Assembly (NCBI RefSeq): GCF_900101885.1
Contig: NZ_FNAN01000014.1
Span: 1-64,000, forward strand
DNA length: 64,000 nt
Reading direction: 5' to 3'
From: Dyadobacter soli
GTDB taxonomy: Bacteria > Bacteroidota > Bacteroidia > Cytophagales > Spirosomataceae
Made by a program: the position numbers and the translations under genes. Shown in pieces: positions 8,220-14,507 of this stretch (position 1 is the stretch's first letter; the number at the start of each line of letters is the position of its first letter). The notes under the pieces are model-generated. The model worked only from the letters and a program-made list of their open reading frames with translations. It had not been told where the DNA came from and ran no database searches.

Positions 8220-9005
8220 TTATCCTATTCTAACTTCTCGACTAAGTTCCATCTTAGATGTTCTGATTTCCCTGAATTTCGCTTCCAACTGCTTAGCAGT
8301 GAACCCTACATCCTGCCCTTTGATCGACACACCTTTGTAGCGATAACTAGAGTACTTCAACTTTCCATTTTGAACCAGAAAATTACATTCAATGCCGTTC
8401 TTATTTAGTCGACATTCCAGATCCTCACAAGTCCTACATTTTTGCTTTAGCGCAACCTTAATCGCAAAGCTAACCACTTTCTGAGCCTCAGCCTGATGTT
8501 CCTCAACGTACCGTAATTTGCCCCTTTCAAGATTTTCTATCTTTTCAAAACCAAGTTCCCGCGAAATCTCATTGCACACCCGAACATTCCGCGCATAATT
8601 GTGTGACGTCTCAAGCGCCTTACCCCCACCGATAGGCAAGCGATTCATATAAACATGAATATGCCTATGCGGTCGATCATGATGCTGAAACACCACTATC
8701 TGATGATCCTCCGGTTTAGCACCCATCTTCTCACAATAGCGGTTAGCTGCCTCAATCATCTGCTCTTTACTCGGATTCTCCCCCGGCTTCCAGCTCAGTG
8801 AAGTATGCCAAACCGGCTTCTTGCATCGACTAAACTCCGCCTCACGCTGCATTTCCATTGCCATCCCCTTCGGATCAACAGAAACCAGGTTATGAGTCAA
8901 AATCAGCTCCGACTTCCCTTCTATCTCCTTCCCATTGACTCGCAAGCCGGCACCGTAGCAGATCGCCCCAAGGAAGTCAGCACCAATCGTAGTTTTCGCT
9001 ATCAT
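8220..9005 (-). CDS. Relaxase (MOBP-type mobilization nuclease)
   Basis: This protein nicks oriT and leads transfer of the element when a helper conjugative system is present. It starts MIAKTTIGADF with a candidate catalytic Tyr at residue 17 (AICYGAG), followed by the KPVWHTSLSW strand and the metal-binding motif HHDRPHRHIHVYMNR typical of VirD2/MobA-like relaxases. At 261 residues it is short, lacking the long C-terminal tail of many relaxases. Its start overlaps the MobC stop by 4 bp (ATGA), so the two are translationally coupled. Confidence 0.92.
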   Translation of the reverse strand: MIAKTTIGADFLGAICYGAGLRVNGKEIEGKSELILTHNLVSVDPKGMAMEMQREAEFSRCKKPVWHTSLSWKPGENPSKEQMIEAANRYCEKMGAKPEDHQIVVFQHHDRPHRHIHVYMNRLPIGGGKALETSHNYARNVRVCNEISRELGFEKIENLERGKLRYVEEHQAEAQKVVSFAIKVALKQKCRTCEDLECRLNKNGIECNFLVQNGKLKYSSYRYKGVSIKGQDVGFTAKQLEAKFREIRTSKMELSREVRIG

Positions 9006-9331
9006 TTCACCAGGATCCGTTTAAGCTGCTCCAGCACTTCCATAATCGGCTTATGATAGAAGAAGCCGTTATTGGCATTTGCGGCTAACTGGTTTAGGTT
9101 TCTGCCGATACCCACTAAGTTCCGTTTTTCGTCTTTGTCGAACCTGGCTTCGACAGGATGACCGATGCCCAACCTACGTAAATATTCAGACACAGAATAC
9201 CCCGCAAGCATTGCTTTCGATTTGATCGTCGCGTATTGTTGCTGCGTTACGCGCAGCGGGATTGTCCGGTCTTTATTTGTCTTTTTGGATTGACGCGGCC
9301 GATCAGCCGCATTGTCGAAATGCTCTTTCAT
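9002..9331 (-). CDS. MobC-like relaxosome accessory protein
   Basis: A basic ribbon-helix-helix type protein of about 109 residues. Features are RTIPLRVTQQQYATIKSKA, the helix GYSVSEYLRRLGIG and the MobC-family segment RNLVGIGRNLNQLAANAN. It is expected to bind oriT and help the relaxase nick. The ATG at 9331 was chosen; a TTG at 9382 would add 17 Pro/Ser-rich residues unlike the family. The gene lies between the candidate oriT and the relaxase, the usual order. Confidence 0.85.
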   Translation of the reverse strand: MKEHFDNAADRPRQSKKTNKDRTIPLRVTQQQYATIKSKAMLAGYSVSEYLRRLGIGHPVEARFDKDEKRNLVGIGRNLNQLAANANNGFFYHKPIMEVLEQLKRILVK

Positions 9332-9402
9332 AGTTATCGATAAGTTGATGGATTTTGGGGGTTCGGGGTGGCTCCCCGACAAGACAAGGGAGGAACGACC
9401 GG

Positions 9403-9456
9403 TGTGTTTGTAACTGCAATTCGGAGCGAAGCGCAGAAATTGTAGTTACAAACACA
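9403..9456. other. Candidate oriT inverted repeat
   Basis: Two 19-nt arms, 9403-9421 and 9438-9456 (TGTGTTTGTAACT... type), are complementary except for one G/T pair, around a 16-nt spacer. The hairpin lies in the 214-bp gap directly upstream of mobC and the relaxase gene, where mobilizable elements usually keep oriT. A shorter GC stem (CGGGG/CCCCG) lies at about 9364-9379. The nic position cannot be assigned by eye. Confidence 0.6.
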
Positions 9457-9495
9457 TGGCTTGCTTAACAAAAGCCAATTGATAAGTTAGAAACC

Positions 9496-9535
9496 GGCCG
9501 AAAACGGTCGAATTTGGTCGAAAGAAGTCGAAACC
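9496..9535. repeat. Four 10-bp direct repeats next to oriT
   Basis: Four consecutive 10-bp units at 9496, 9506, 9516 and 9526 share the core GGTCGAA (variants GGCCGAA and AGTCGAA). The spacing is close to one helical turn, which suggests binding of a protein along one DNA face, such as the accessory MobC or the regulator of the leftward mob transcript. They lie between the hairpin and the upstream membrane-protein gene. Confidence 0.7.
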
Positions 9536-9545
9536 AGCGAGTTTA

Positions 9546-10079
9546 TCACTGACTATCTGTGCCTAATGGAACTAGGACTACATTTTGTTTTTTGAGGTAC
9601 TGGTATTCCTCACCTATCTTCATTGAAGAGATATTCGACGCTGGACGAAGTACCAGGTAAGTAGTATTTTTCACCTGGTGGAGTGCTCCATTTCGGATCA
9701 GCTGACGGAAGTGCTCGAAGTTAGGATAACTGTCTTCGAATCTGGCTATCTCCTGATACTTGTTCCCTTGGTTCACGAAATAAGCGATCAATAATATTCC
9801 CACCAAAGTGACCAATGACGGAGGCAAAAGTCGGGACATGCCGTACCAAAAAGCTTGTCGGTCACTTTTGAAATGCACCTGGTTAATCTGTCCTTTGATC
9901 AATTGGGCAGCCTTTCCAATTTCGCTGTTGGACTGAGCAACGTTTTTGCTGAAATCATGGAAATGCTCGTGCAGCTCGGTCAGCATTACCGCAGTCCACT
10001 CGTCCATTTCAAAGCCATACTTGGCCTGATACGCGCCCCTCATTCTTGTGATTGCGTCCTTACTGATTGTTGAGTTCAT
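9546..10079 (-). CDS. Hypothetical single-pass membrane protein
   Basis: A 177-residue protein with a soluble N-terminal part of about 85 residues, one transmembrane segment (about 88-107, LPPSLVTLVGILLIAYFV) and a C-terminal domain of about 70 residues. I do not recognise a family. Its start overlaps the end of the ParA-like gene by 20 bp, so they are co-expressed. Its place between a ParA-type ATPase and oriT suggests a role in partitioning, relaxosome localisation or docking to a helper transfer system; that is inference only. Confidence 0.75.
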   Translation of the reverse strand: MNSTISKDAITRMRGAYQAKYGFEMDEWTAVMLTELHEHFHDFSKNVAQSNSEIGKAAQLIKGQINQVHFKSDRQAFWYGMSRLLPPSLVTLVGILLIAYFVNQGNKYQEIARFEDSYPNFEHFRQLIRNGALHQVKNTTYLVLRPASNISSMKIGEEYQYLKKQNVVLVPLGTDSQ

Positions 10080-10770
10080 CTTTGAAATGGTCGTTAAGTT
10101 CTTTCTTCAATCTCAGCTTTGCACCTGTTTGATACTCGCCAATGCTGTAACCTTTCCTGATGCCGTCGAGGATATGGCTGCCCAAATTGGAACCGGGATC
10201 AAAATCGGCGAACTTCCGGATTCGTAATCCCAGGGCTTTGCAGTTCCTCTCCAACTCTTCGCCGAGCTTAGCAAAATTGTTAAATGTGGTAATGCTTTGC
10301 CAGACGGTTACTTCAAACTCATTCTGCAAGGCCATGAGGAGCTTGTGCAAATAATCGACGCTCGATTTATACATACCGCCACCGCCAATAACAATGTGAA
10401 AATTGGCTTTGAAGCCCAATTCGTCGACGAAATCCTTGAATGGGATATCCCGTTCAATCAGTGCTGGAAGCTGCTCAGATTCCGGTGCACCGAGATCAAA
10501 ATAGATACGTTCAAAAGGCGTCTCTGCGAGGCTTTCGAGGTAAGAAATGAGACTATCCCTTACCAACACTTGCTTCTCATTCAGCAGGGAAACCGCTTCC
10601 GTCCGGGCGTCACCTAAAAATTGAAGCTGGCGAGTCGAGGTACCAGTCGAGCTGTCCAGATCGACGAACAGAGACGTTTCAGAATTTTGCTCAGCAACCG
10701 CGAGCAGATATGTTAGCAGGCTTTTACCCACTCCTCCCTTCGCTTGAAGGATAAAATTAAGTTTTTTCAT
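10060..10770 (-). CDS. ParA/MinD-family ATPase
   Basis: A 236-residue P-loop protein starting MKKLNFILQAKGGVGKSLL, with the deviant Walker A motif KGGVGKS, a switch-type VDLDSSTG segment and a Walker B-like strand RIYFDLGAP. It should act in segregation or positioning of the excised element, or in recruiting the relaxosome. It overlaps the preceding ORF by 4 bp and the following membrane-protein gene by 20 bp. No ParB partner is recognisable. Confidence 0.85.
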   Translation of the reverse strand: MKKLNFILQAKGGVGKSLLTYLLAVAEQNSETSLFVDLDSSTGTSTRQLQFLGDARTEAVSLLNEKQVLVRDSLISYLESLAETPFERIYFDLGAPESEQLPALIERDIPFKDFVDELGFKANFHIVIGGGGMYKSSVDYLHKLLMALQNEFEVTVWQSITTFNNFAKLGEELERNCKALGLRIRKFADFDPGSNLGSHILDGIRKGYSIGEYQTGAKLRLKKELNDHFKDELNNQ

Positions 10771-11150
10771 CTTTTTGTAAATTTTGATTTAATACCTTCT
10801 ATGGCCACACTTATTTCGTCCACGTCCGTCCAATCAACTTCTTCAAGATCAGGTTGGATGCTTTTGACCTGCTTCCTTATGGTTAGTGAATTCGAATTAT
10901 TCCGAGGGGCCATTTCTGCGATCAGTTTTGGTCTCTCGTTCTCAGCCTGCCGTTTCCCAAAATAGTGGCGACAGTATTTGATATCGGCCGCATTGACAAT
11001 CCCTTGCTTTCCTAATTCCAGATTGATCATTTCGACTACCGCATCGATCGAGACATCAAGCTTTATTTTATCCCCAAAAAGTACGAAGAGCATTTTCCGG
11101 CGCTTCCGGTCCTTTCTCGCGTACAAGCGCAATAGCAAGTCTTTGTTCAT
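10767..11150 (-). CDS. Hypothetical basic protein of the mobile element
   Basis: A protein of about 127 residues, with a very basic N-terminus (LLRLYARKDRKRRKMLFVLF) and a predicted helical centre (AVVEMINLELGKQGIVNAAD), ending in KFTKR. The family is unknown. The ATG at 11150 is taken; one at 11180 is also possible. The 5' end overlaps the primase gene by about 83 bp in another frame, and the 3' end overlaps parA by 4 bp, consistent with a tightly packed replication/partition operon. Basic charge and position suggest DNA binding. Confidence 0.65.
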   Translation of the reverse strand: MNKDLLLRLYARKDRKRRKMLFVLFGDKIKLDVSIDAVVEMINLELGKQGIVNAADIKYCRHYFGKRQAENERPKLIAEMAPRNNSNSLTIRKQVKSIQPDLEEVDWTDVDEISVAIEGIKSKFTKR

Positions 11151-12006
11151 TGAGGTGTTGGTTTTGAGTGAGAAAATCATTTAAATCTTTGCAGCCAGCA
11201 TACATTACTGCCATGTCGATCACATTCGGATAGTTGTGCTTGATGTAAGCCGCTGTTTCGAATCCGGCTTTATCGTTATCAAGAAACAGGTACTTCGAAC
11301 CCGTTGCCGCAAGAAATTCGTGAGCCCGTTTCAATTGTGATGTCGAATTCAGGATCAGGAAATTGGCGTTGGAAATGTGAAATACAGGAAGCATCCAGTA
11401 CGAGAGAAAATCCATAAACCCCTCGAAAACAAGTAGCTTATTTCCAGAGTTATCGATGTAGGAAACATCCTTCGGAGCTATGCATGATTTGAAATTGACA
11501 CTCCGGATTTCCATGCCTCCAGCCCTATTCCTGAAACCGATGGCGCTGTACTCGTGGCCGCTGTTCTCATAGATGACCTGAAAGCAATACCTTCTTGCGA
11601 CTTCCTCTGGTATACCTCTGCTGCATAGATAACGCAGCAGATAATCGCTTTCAAGGATACCTTCGGACGTTATACGCAGCCCAGAACTCACGTTAGGTTG
11701 CAACCTCACTTCGGTTTGTTGCGGGTGAAAAGAAGAAAAACCGTCAGTGATCAGCCTCATAACCTCCTTCACATCTAAATTTTGGAACAACCGGCAAGCC
11801 AGGTCCACCAGGTTGCCTCCCACACCGAGCGCATGATCATACCAGAGATTTTTGCGAGTGTCAACCTTGAATGACGCCCTACTCTCCGACTCTCGTATCA
11901 TGCTGATATACCAGTAGTTATCGCCTTTTACGGACACTGGCCGAAAGCCATGATGCGCCAATAAGGCCACGATTTCATACGATTGATTGATCTGTTTTGC
12001 ATTCAT
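11068..12006 (-). CDS. Toprim-domain primase of the element
   Basis: A primase-like protein of about 312 residues. The N-terminal part (HHGFRPVSVKGDNYWYIS, later YDHALGVGGNLVDLA) looks like a zinc-finger-type primase domain without an obvious CHC2 cysteine set. The C-terminal part has Toprim features: LLVFEGFMDFLSY (Glu) and YLFLDNDKAG (Asp-x-Asp). It should make RNA primers for replication of the excised element. The start at 12006 (MNAKQINQ) was preferred to 12057, which would read through part of the GTTCC repeat array. It is followed by overlapping small genes. Confidence 0.85.
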   Translation of the reverse strand: MNAKQINQSYEIVALLAHHGFRPVSVKGDNYWYISMIRESESRASFKVDTRKNLWYDHALGVGGNLVDLACRLFQNLDVKEVMRLITDGFSSFHPQQTEVRLQPNVSSGLRITSEGILESDYLLRYLCSRGIPEEVARRYCFQVIYENSGHEYSAIGFRNRAGGMEIRSVNFKSCIAPKDVSYIDNSGNKLLVFEGFMDFLSYWMLPVFHISNANFLILNSTSQLKRAHEFLAATGSKYLFLDNDKAGFETAAYIKHNYPNVIDMAVMYAGCKDLNDFLTQNQHLNEQRLAIALVREKGPEAPENALRTFWG

Positions 12007-12031
12007 AGCTTTTCTTTTTTCACCCGCAGTC

Positions 12032-12117
12032 GTTCCGTTCCGTTCCATGTTCCACACGTTCCACTTGTTCCATTTTATCCAAAAAATTATCTATCTAATT
12101 TACTATCAATGAGTTCC
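12032..12117. repeat. GTTCC repeat arm, left half of probable origin
   Basis: Seven GTTCC copies start at 12032, 12037, 12042, 12049, 12058, 12067 and 12113; three of them are 9 bp apart. They are in the opposite orientation to the larger GGAAC array to the right. The stretch between 12072 and 12112 is nearly pure A/T and could be a melting region. The array lies immediately upstream of the primase start. Confidence 0.75.
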
Positions 12118-12149
12118 ATTTTTAAGTGAGATTTCTAGGCGAAAAATGT

Positions 12150-12366
12150 GGAACAAATGGAATTTCTGGAACAAGTGGAACGCCTGGAACGGAATGGAAC
12201 AAGCGGAACAAATGGAACGAGATGGAACATCGCCAACAAAACGGAATTAGTGGAACGGATGGAACGAATGGAACTTTTGGAACAAGCGGAACGAGATGGA
12301 ACATCTCAGACCAAAATGGAACGGGTGGAACGAATGGAATTTTGGAACAAATGGAATTTTTGGAAC
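12150..12366. repeat. GGAAC/GGAAT 9-bp repeat array, right half of probable origin
   Basis: About 22 copies of GGAAC (some GGAAT), mostly preceded by T, recur every 9 bp, with a few 8- or 10-bp steps and two double steps (near 12224-12243 and 12298-12318). Starts include 12150, 12159, 12168, 12177, 12186, 12196, 12205, 12214, 12224, 12243, 12252 and on to 12362. The regular period opens every reading frame to low-complexity peptides, which I regard as non-coding. Flanked by a RepA-like ATPase gene and a primase gene, it looks like an iteron-type replication origin. Confidence 0.85.
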
Positions 12367-12493
12367 ATGTGTAACAGGCCGGACTTGCCATGTTTATTTG
12401 CCAGGTGTCGCCATTTTCTTCGAGCATTTTTCTCGCAATCCCCTCTCAAAAATTAGGAGGGGTTGTGAGAAAAATGTGGCCCCGTTCAAGTCA

Positions 12494-13471
12494 CTACTCG
12501 TTCAGCCAGCGATGAATGGTGCCTTTACCCCTATTCAATATCTTCGCTATCTGCTCGATGGTTTTTCCCTGATCTCGAAGCTCGCGTGCTAAGTCCTTCT
12601 GCTCCTCCTTTACCGGCATTACCTCAGTGCCTATGTGTTGCGCCTCGTCGATGTCGTCCTGGACGAATTCAAACCATAGCGTATCAGGATTCAGACGGAT
12701 TAGCTTAGCACCGTCCGTCTCTTCGCAATGCCTGGATTTGGAGCGCTTCAAGATCCGGTATTGGATATCCAGTTTACTCCTCCGTAAAAACATGTCGCTA
12801 TCCGTCAAATCTGATTTCACGCCGGAGCCGCTTTGAAGGTCACTATCGGTCAGCAAGTTCCTGGTATGCTTTCGGGTATGATCAGTGATAATGATCGTTG
12901 TGTCCAGCAGATCACGAAGCGTCAGGATCAGGTGCATTGCCTTTGCGACTTCCTTCCCATTGTTCGTATCAGAGTTCAGAAATGCTACCCTGAAATTGTC
13001 TAGAACGATCAGGACAGGCTTCTGGATCATCGACAACTCAATAATCGCCTGTGCTTCTTCCTCCAAGCCTTTCTTGGTCGTGTAGACATAGCTATGGTAT
13101 TCCGAAGACCCGATCTCCTTAGGCGGTGCTTCAAATAGCTGCCCTAGCCTTCGACTCATTGTATCCTCACTGAGCTCGCAATTGATAAACAACGTGTTTC
13201 CGTGATACTCGATTGGTTCATTCCACAGAGATGGCCATTTCGCTGAAATAGCAATACAGGCCTGGAGGCCTAAAAGCGTTTTCCCGCTACCACGCTCCGC
13301 TGCGAAGATTATTGCCGAGTTTTCCAGTACATAATTCCCGAGCAAACGCCTAAGCGGAGCAAGCGTTTTACTTTTCTCCGCCAGATCCTTCATTGTTTTT
13401 AAGGAAGATTTATGTAAAATCTTTCCTTCCGAATGGTTGGAGAAACCATTCAGGGCAGTTAAATTTGTCAT
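12494..13471 (-). CDS. RepA-like AAA ATPase with C-terminal HTH
   Basis: A 325-residue RecA-fold ATPase of the kind used as a replicative helicase by mobilizable elements and small plasmids. Walker A is AAERGSGKT, the following strand is NTLFINCELSED, and Walker B is PVLIVLDNFR, with a sensor-like ITDHTRKHT. The last 35 residues (GKTIEQIAKILNRGKGTIH) form a helix-turn-helix that could bind the adjacent repeats. It lies between the HTH gene and the repeat array and reads toward the primase gene, so a helicase-origin-primase module is the natural reading. Confidence 0.82.
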   Translation of the reverse strand: MTNLTALNGFSNHSEGKILHKSSLKTMKDLAEKSKTLAPLRRLLGNYVLENSAIIFAAERGSGKTLLGLQACIAISAKWPSLWNEPIEYHGNTLFINCELSEDTMSRRLGQLFEAPPKEIGSSEYHSYVYTTKKGLEEEAQAIIELSMIQKPVLIVLDNFRVAFLNSDTNNGKEVAKAMHLILTLRDLLDTTIIITDHTRKHTRNLLTDSDLQSGSGVKSDLTDSDMFLRRSKLDIQYRILKRSKSRHCEETDGAKLIRLNPDTLWFEFVQDDIDEAQHIGTEVMPVKEEQKDLARELRDQGKTIEQIAKILNRGKGTIHRWLNE

Positions 13472-13516
13472 ACTTAGATTTTTAAGATTTTTGCAGGGGG
13501 TAATGCGTACGAGGCA

Positions 13517-13810
13517 TTATCCCTTTTTCTTTGTTTTCTGATTTGAGTACATGTAATCCAGCACCTCGGACTTGATGAAGTAAATCCTCCGATGTAGCCT
13601 GCGATAAGGCAAGCCCGATCTTTGCCATTGGTGCAGCGTGACCAGCGAAACGTTCAGCTCACGCGCCATTTCAGCCCGCGATAGCAGCGGCTCTTCCTGC
13701 GAGCCTTTCAGACCTTGATTCGGGCTGAACACATTTCTAAACTCCTCTTGAATCACCTCTCGGGTGAAGCTCTTGAACTCGTCGAATTCGATTAAAACCA
13801 GTTTTGACAT
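13517..13810 (-). CDS. Helix-turn-helix protein, excisionase-like
   Basis: A 97-residue protein whose C-terminal half is a MerR/Xis-type winged helix: SRAEMARELNVSLVTLHQW followed by GLPYRRLHRRIYFIKSEVL. Such proteins sit at the edge of Bacteroidota integrative elements and act as excision factors or transcription regulators. It is the first gene inside the right end, 400 bp from the attachment site, and 45 bp upstream of the ATPase gene, so it probably heads the leftward replication-mobilization transcript. Confidence 0.85.
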   Translation of the reverse strand: MSKLVLIEFDEFKSFTREVIQEEFRNVFSPNQGLKGSQEEPLLSRAEMARELNVSLVTLHQWQRSGLPYRRLHRRIYFIKSEVLDYMYSNQKTKKKG

Positions 13811-14163
13811 GACACGTTTGTTTTCGGTTGATGTTGGTCAAAGGTTGGGGGAAGGGAGGCGAAAAATCAAGTATGAAAAAGTATGAACTTTGCTTCAACT
13901 GGTGTTAAATGCATCCAGAAGCCGTTTAGGCGCATTTTGCCTTATCTCGCGATAAAGTAGAGAAAGCGATAATTCCGGCTCGGAATTAAGAAAAACGTAA
14001 AGTGAATGGACCGTTTTTGGGATTGATGCTGGTCGCAAAGTAGAAATTTCGCTGCCAGGTCGAGCGGCAAATTGAGATTTTTTGCCAGCAAGATTGAGGG
14101 GATTATCCGCCGTAGATAGCCAATTTCGGCGCGACTGTAAACCAGAATGTAAACCAAACAAAA
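13811..14163. other. Right-end non-coding region of the element
   Basis: About 350 bp without a supported gene. It presumably holds the promoter of the leftward operon and integrase arm-binding sites. A short direct repeat AAGTATGAA occurs twice near 13875-13895. No clear -7 box was found. Confidence 0.4.
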
Positions 14164-14197
14164 AACCGCTCGATAATTCAAAGATTATCAAGCGGTT
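14164..14197 (-). terminator. tRNA-Phe terminator on the element side
   Basis: Arms 14164-14177 and 14184-14197 pair over 13 of 14 positions around a 6-nt loop, followed on the minus strand by TTTTTTG. It lies 15 bp beyond the tRNA 3' end, inside the element. It replaces the displaced original terminator at 406-434 and shows that the element carries its own transcription stop for the target tRNA. Confidence 0.75.
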
Positions 14198-14210
14198 GGC
14201 TTTGCATTCT

Positions 14211-14233
14211 GTGGTGATGGACGGAATCGAACC
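14211..14233. other. Right attachment site (23-bp direct repeat)
   Basis: Identical to 447-469. It covers the last 22 nt of tRNA-Phe plus one base, so the tRNA stays intact after integration. Excision by recombination between the copies would leave one 23-bp core. Confidence 0.88.
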
Positions 14234-14284
14234 GCCGACACATAGATTTTCAGTCTATTGCTCTACCGACTGAGCTACATCACC
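14212..14284 (-). tRNA. tRNA-Phe (GAA)
   Basis: A 73-nt cloverleaf reads on the minus strand: acceptor GGTGATG pairs with CATCACC, the D-arm has AGCTCAGTCGGTAGAGC, the anticodon loop CTGAAAA gives anticodon GAA, and the T-arm has GGTTCGATTCC. The discriminator is A (14212), and CCA is not encoded. A strong promoter lies upstream. The gene is the integration target of the element to its 3' side. Confidence 0.96.
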
Positions 14285-14310
14285 GTTTCAGTTGGTACCT
14301 TTTGGGACTG

Positions 14311-14340
14311 CAAAGGTAGATGTTTTTTTGACCGAACAAA
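14311..14340 (-). promoter_or_regulatory. tRNA-Phe promoter
   Basis: On the minus strand, TTTG (14340-14337), an 18-bp spacer and TACCTTTG (14318-14311) match the Bacteroidota sigma-A consensus of TTTG / TAnnTTTG. The -7 box ends 26 bp before the tRNA 5' end. Confidence 0.8.
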
Positions 14341-14507
14341 ACCAAAAAGCAAATATTTGGTTTTTTATTATGTCTGGTCAAAAAAGTATCCTGATTGTCT
14401 TTCAGTTACGCATATATAAATTTTTTATCCTAAACTCATTTGCGCCGGAATACATTTTTATCCTACCTTGTTAGTATGCAAGCATACCAAAACAACCCTA
14501 TTTCGCA

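Larger units (their letters stand above)
447..14233. mobile_element. Integrative and mobilizable element in tRNA-Phe
   Basis: The element is bounded by the 23-bp repeats at 447-469 and 14211-14233, the latter being the 3' end of an intact tRNA-Phe. Inside are a tyrosine recombinase next to the left end, an HTH gene next to the right end, a replication-type module (RepA-like ATPase, Toprim primase, repeat array), a ParA-like ATPase, a MobC/relaxase pair with a candidate oriT, and an AT-rich three-gene signalling cargo. No conjugative pore or coupling ATPase genes are present, so it should be mobilizable in trans and not self-transmissible. Period from repeat to repeat is 13,764 bp. Confidence 0.88.

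Noticed and set aside
12150..12366. Possible CRISPR array
   Set aside because: The period is 9 bp with no spacers and no cas genes; repeats are far too short.
12122..12456. Open frames on both strands with repetitive Gly-Thr/Trp-Asn or Val-Pro peptides, looking collagen-like
   Set aside because: They are by-products of the 9-bp GGAAC repeat, which keeps several frames open at once; no start context, no conserved frame, and the array extends beyond any of them.
447..14233. Self-transmissible conjugative element (ICE)
   Set aside because: No type IV secretion, coupling protein or tra genes are present between the repeats.
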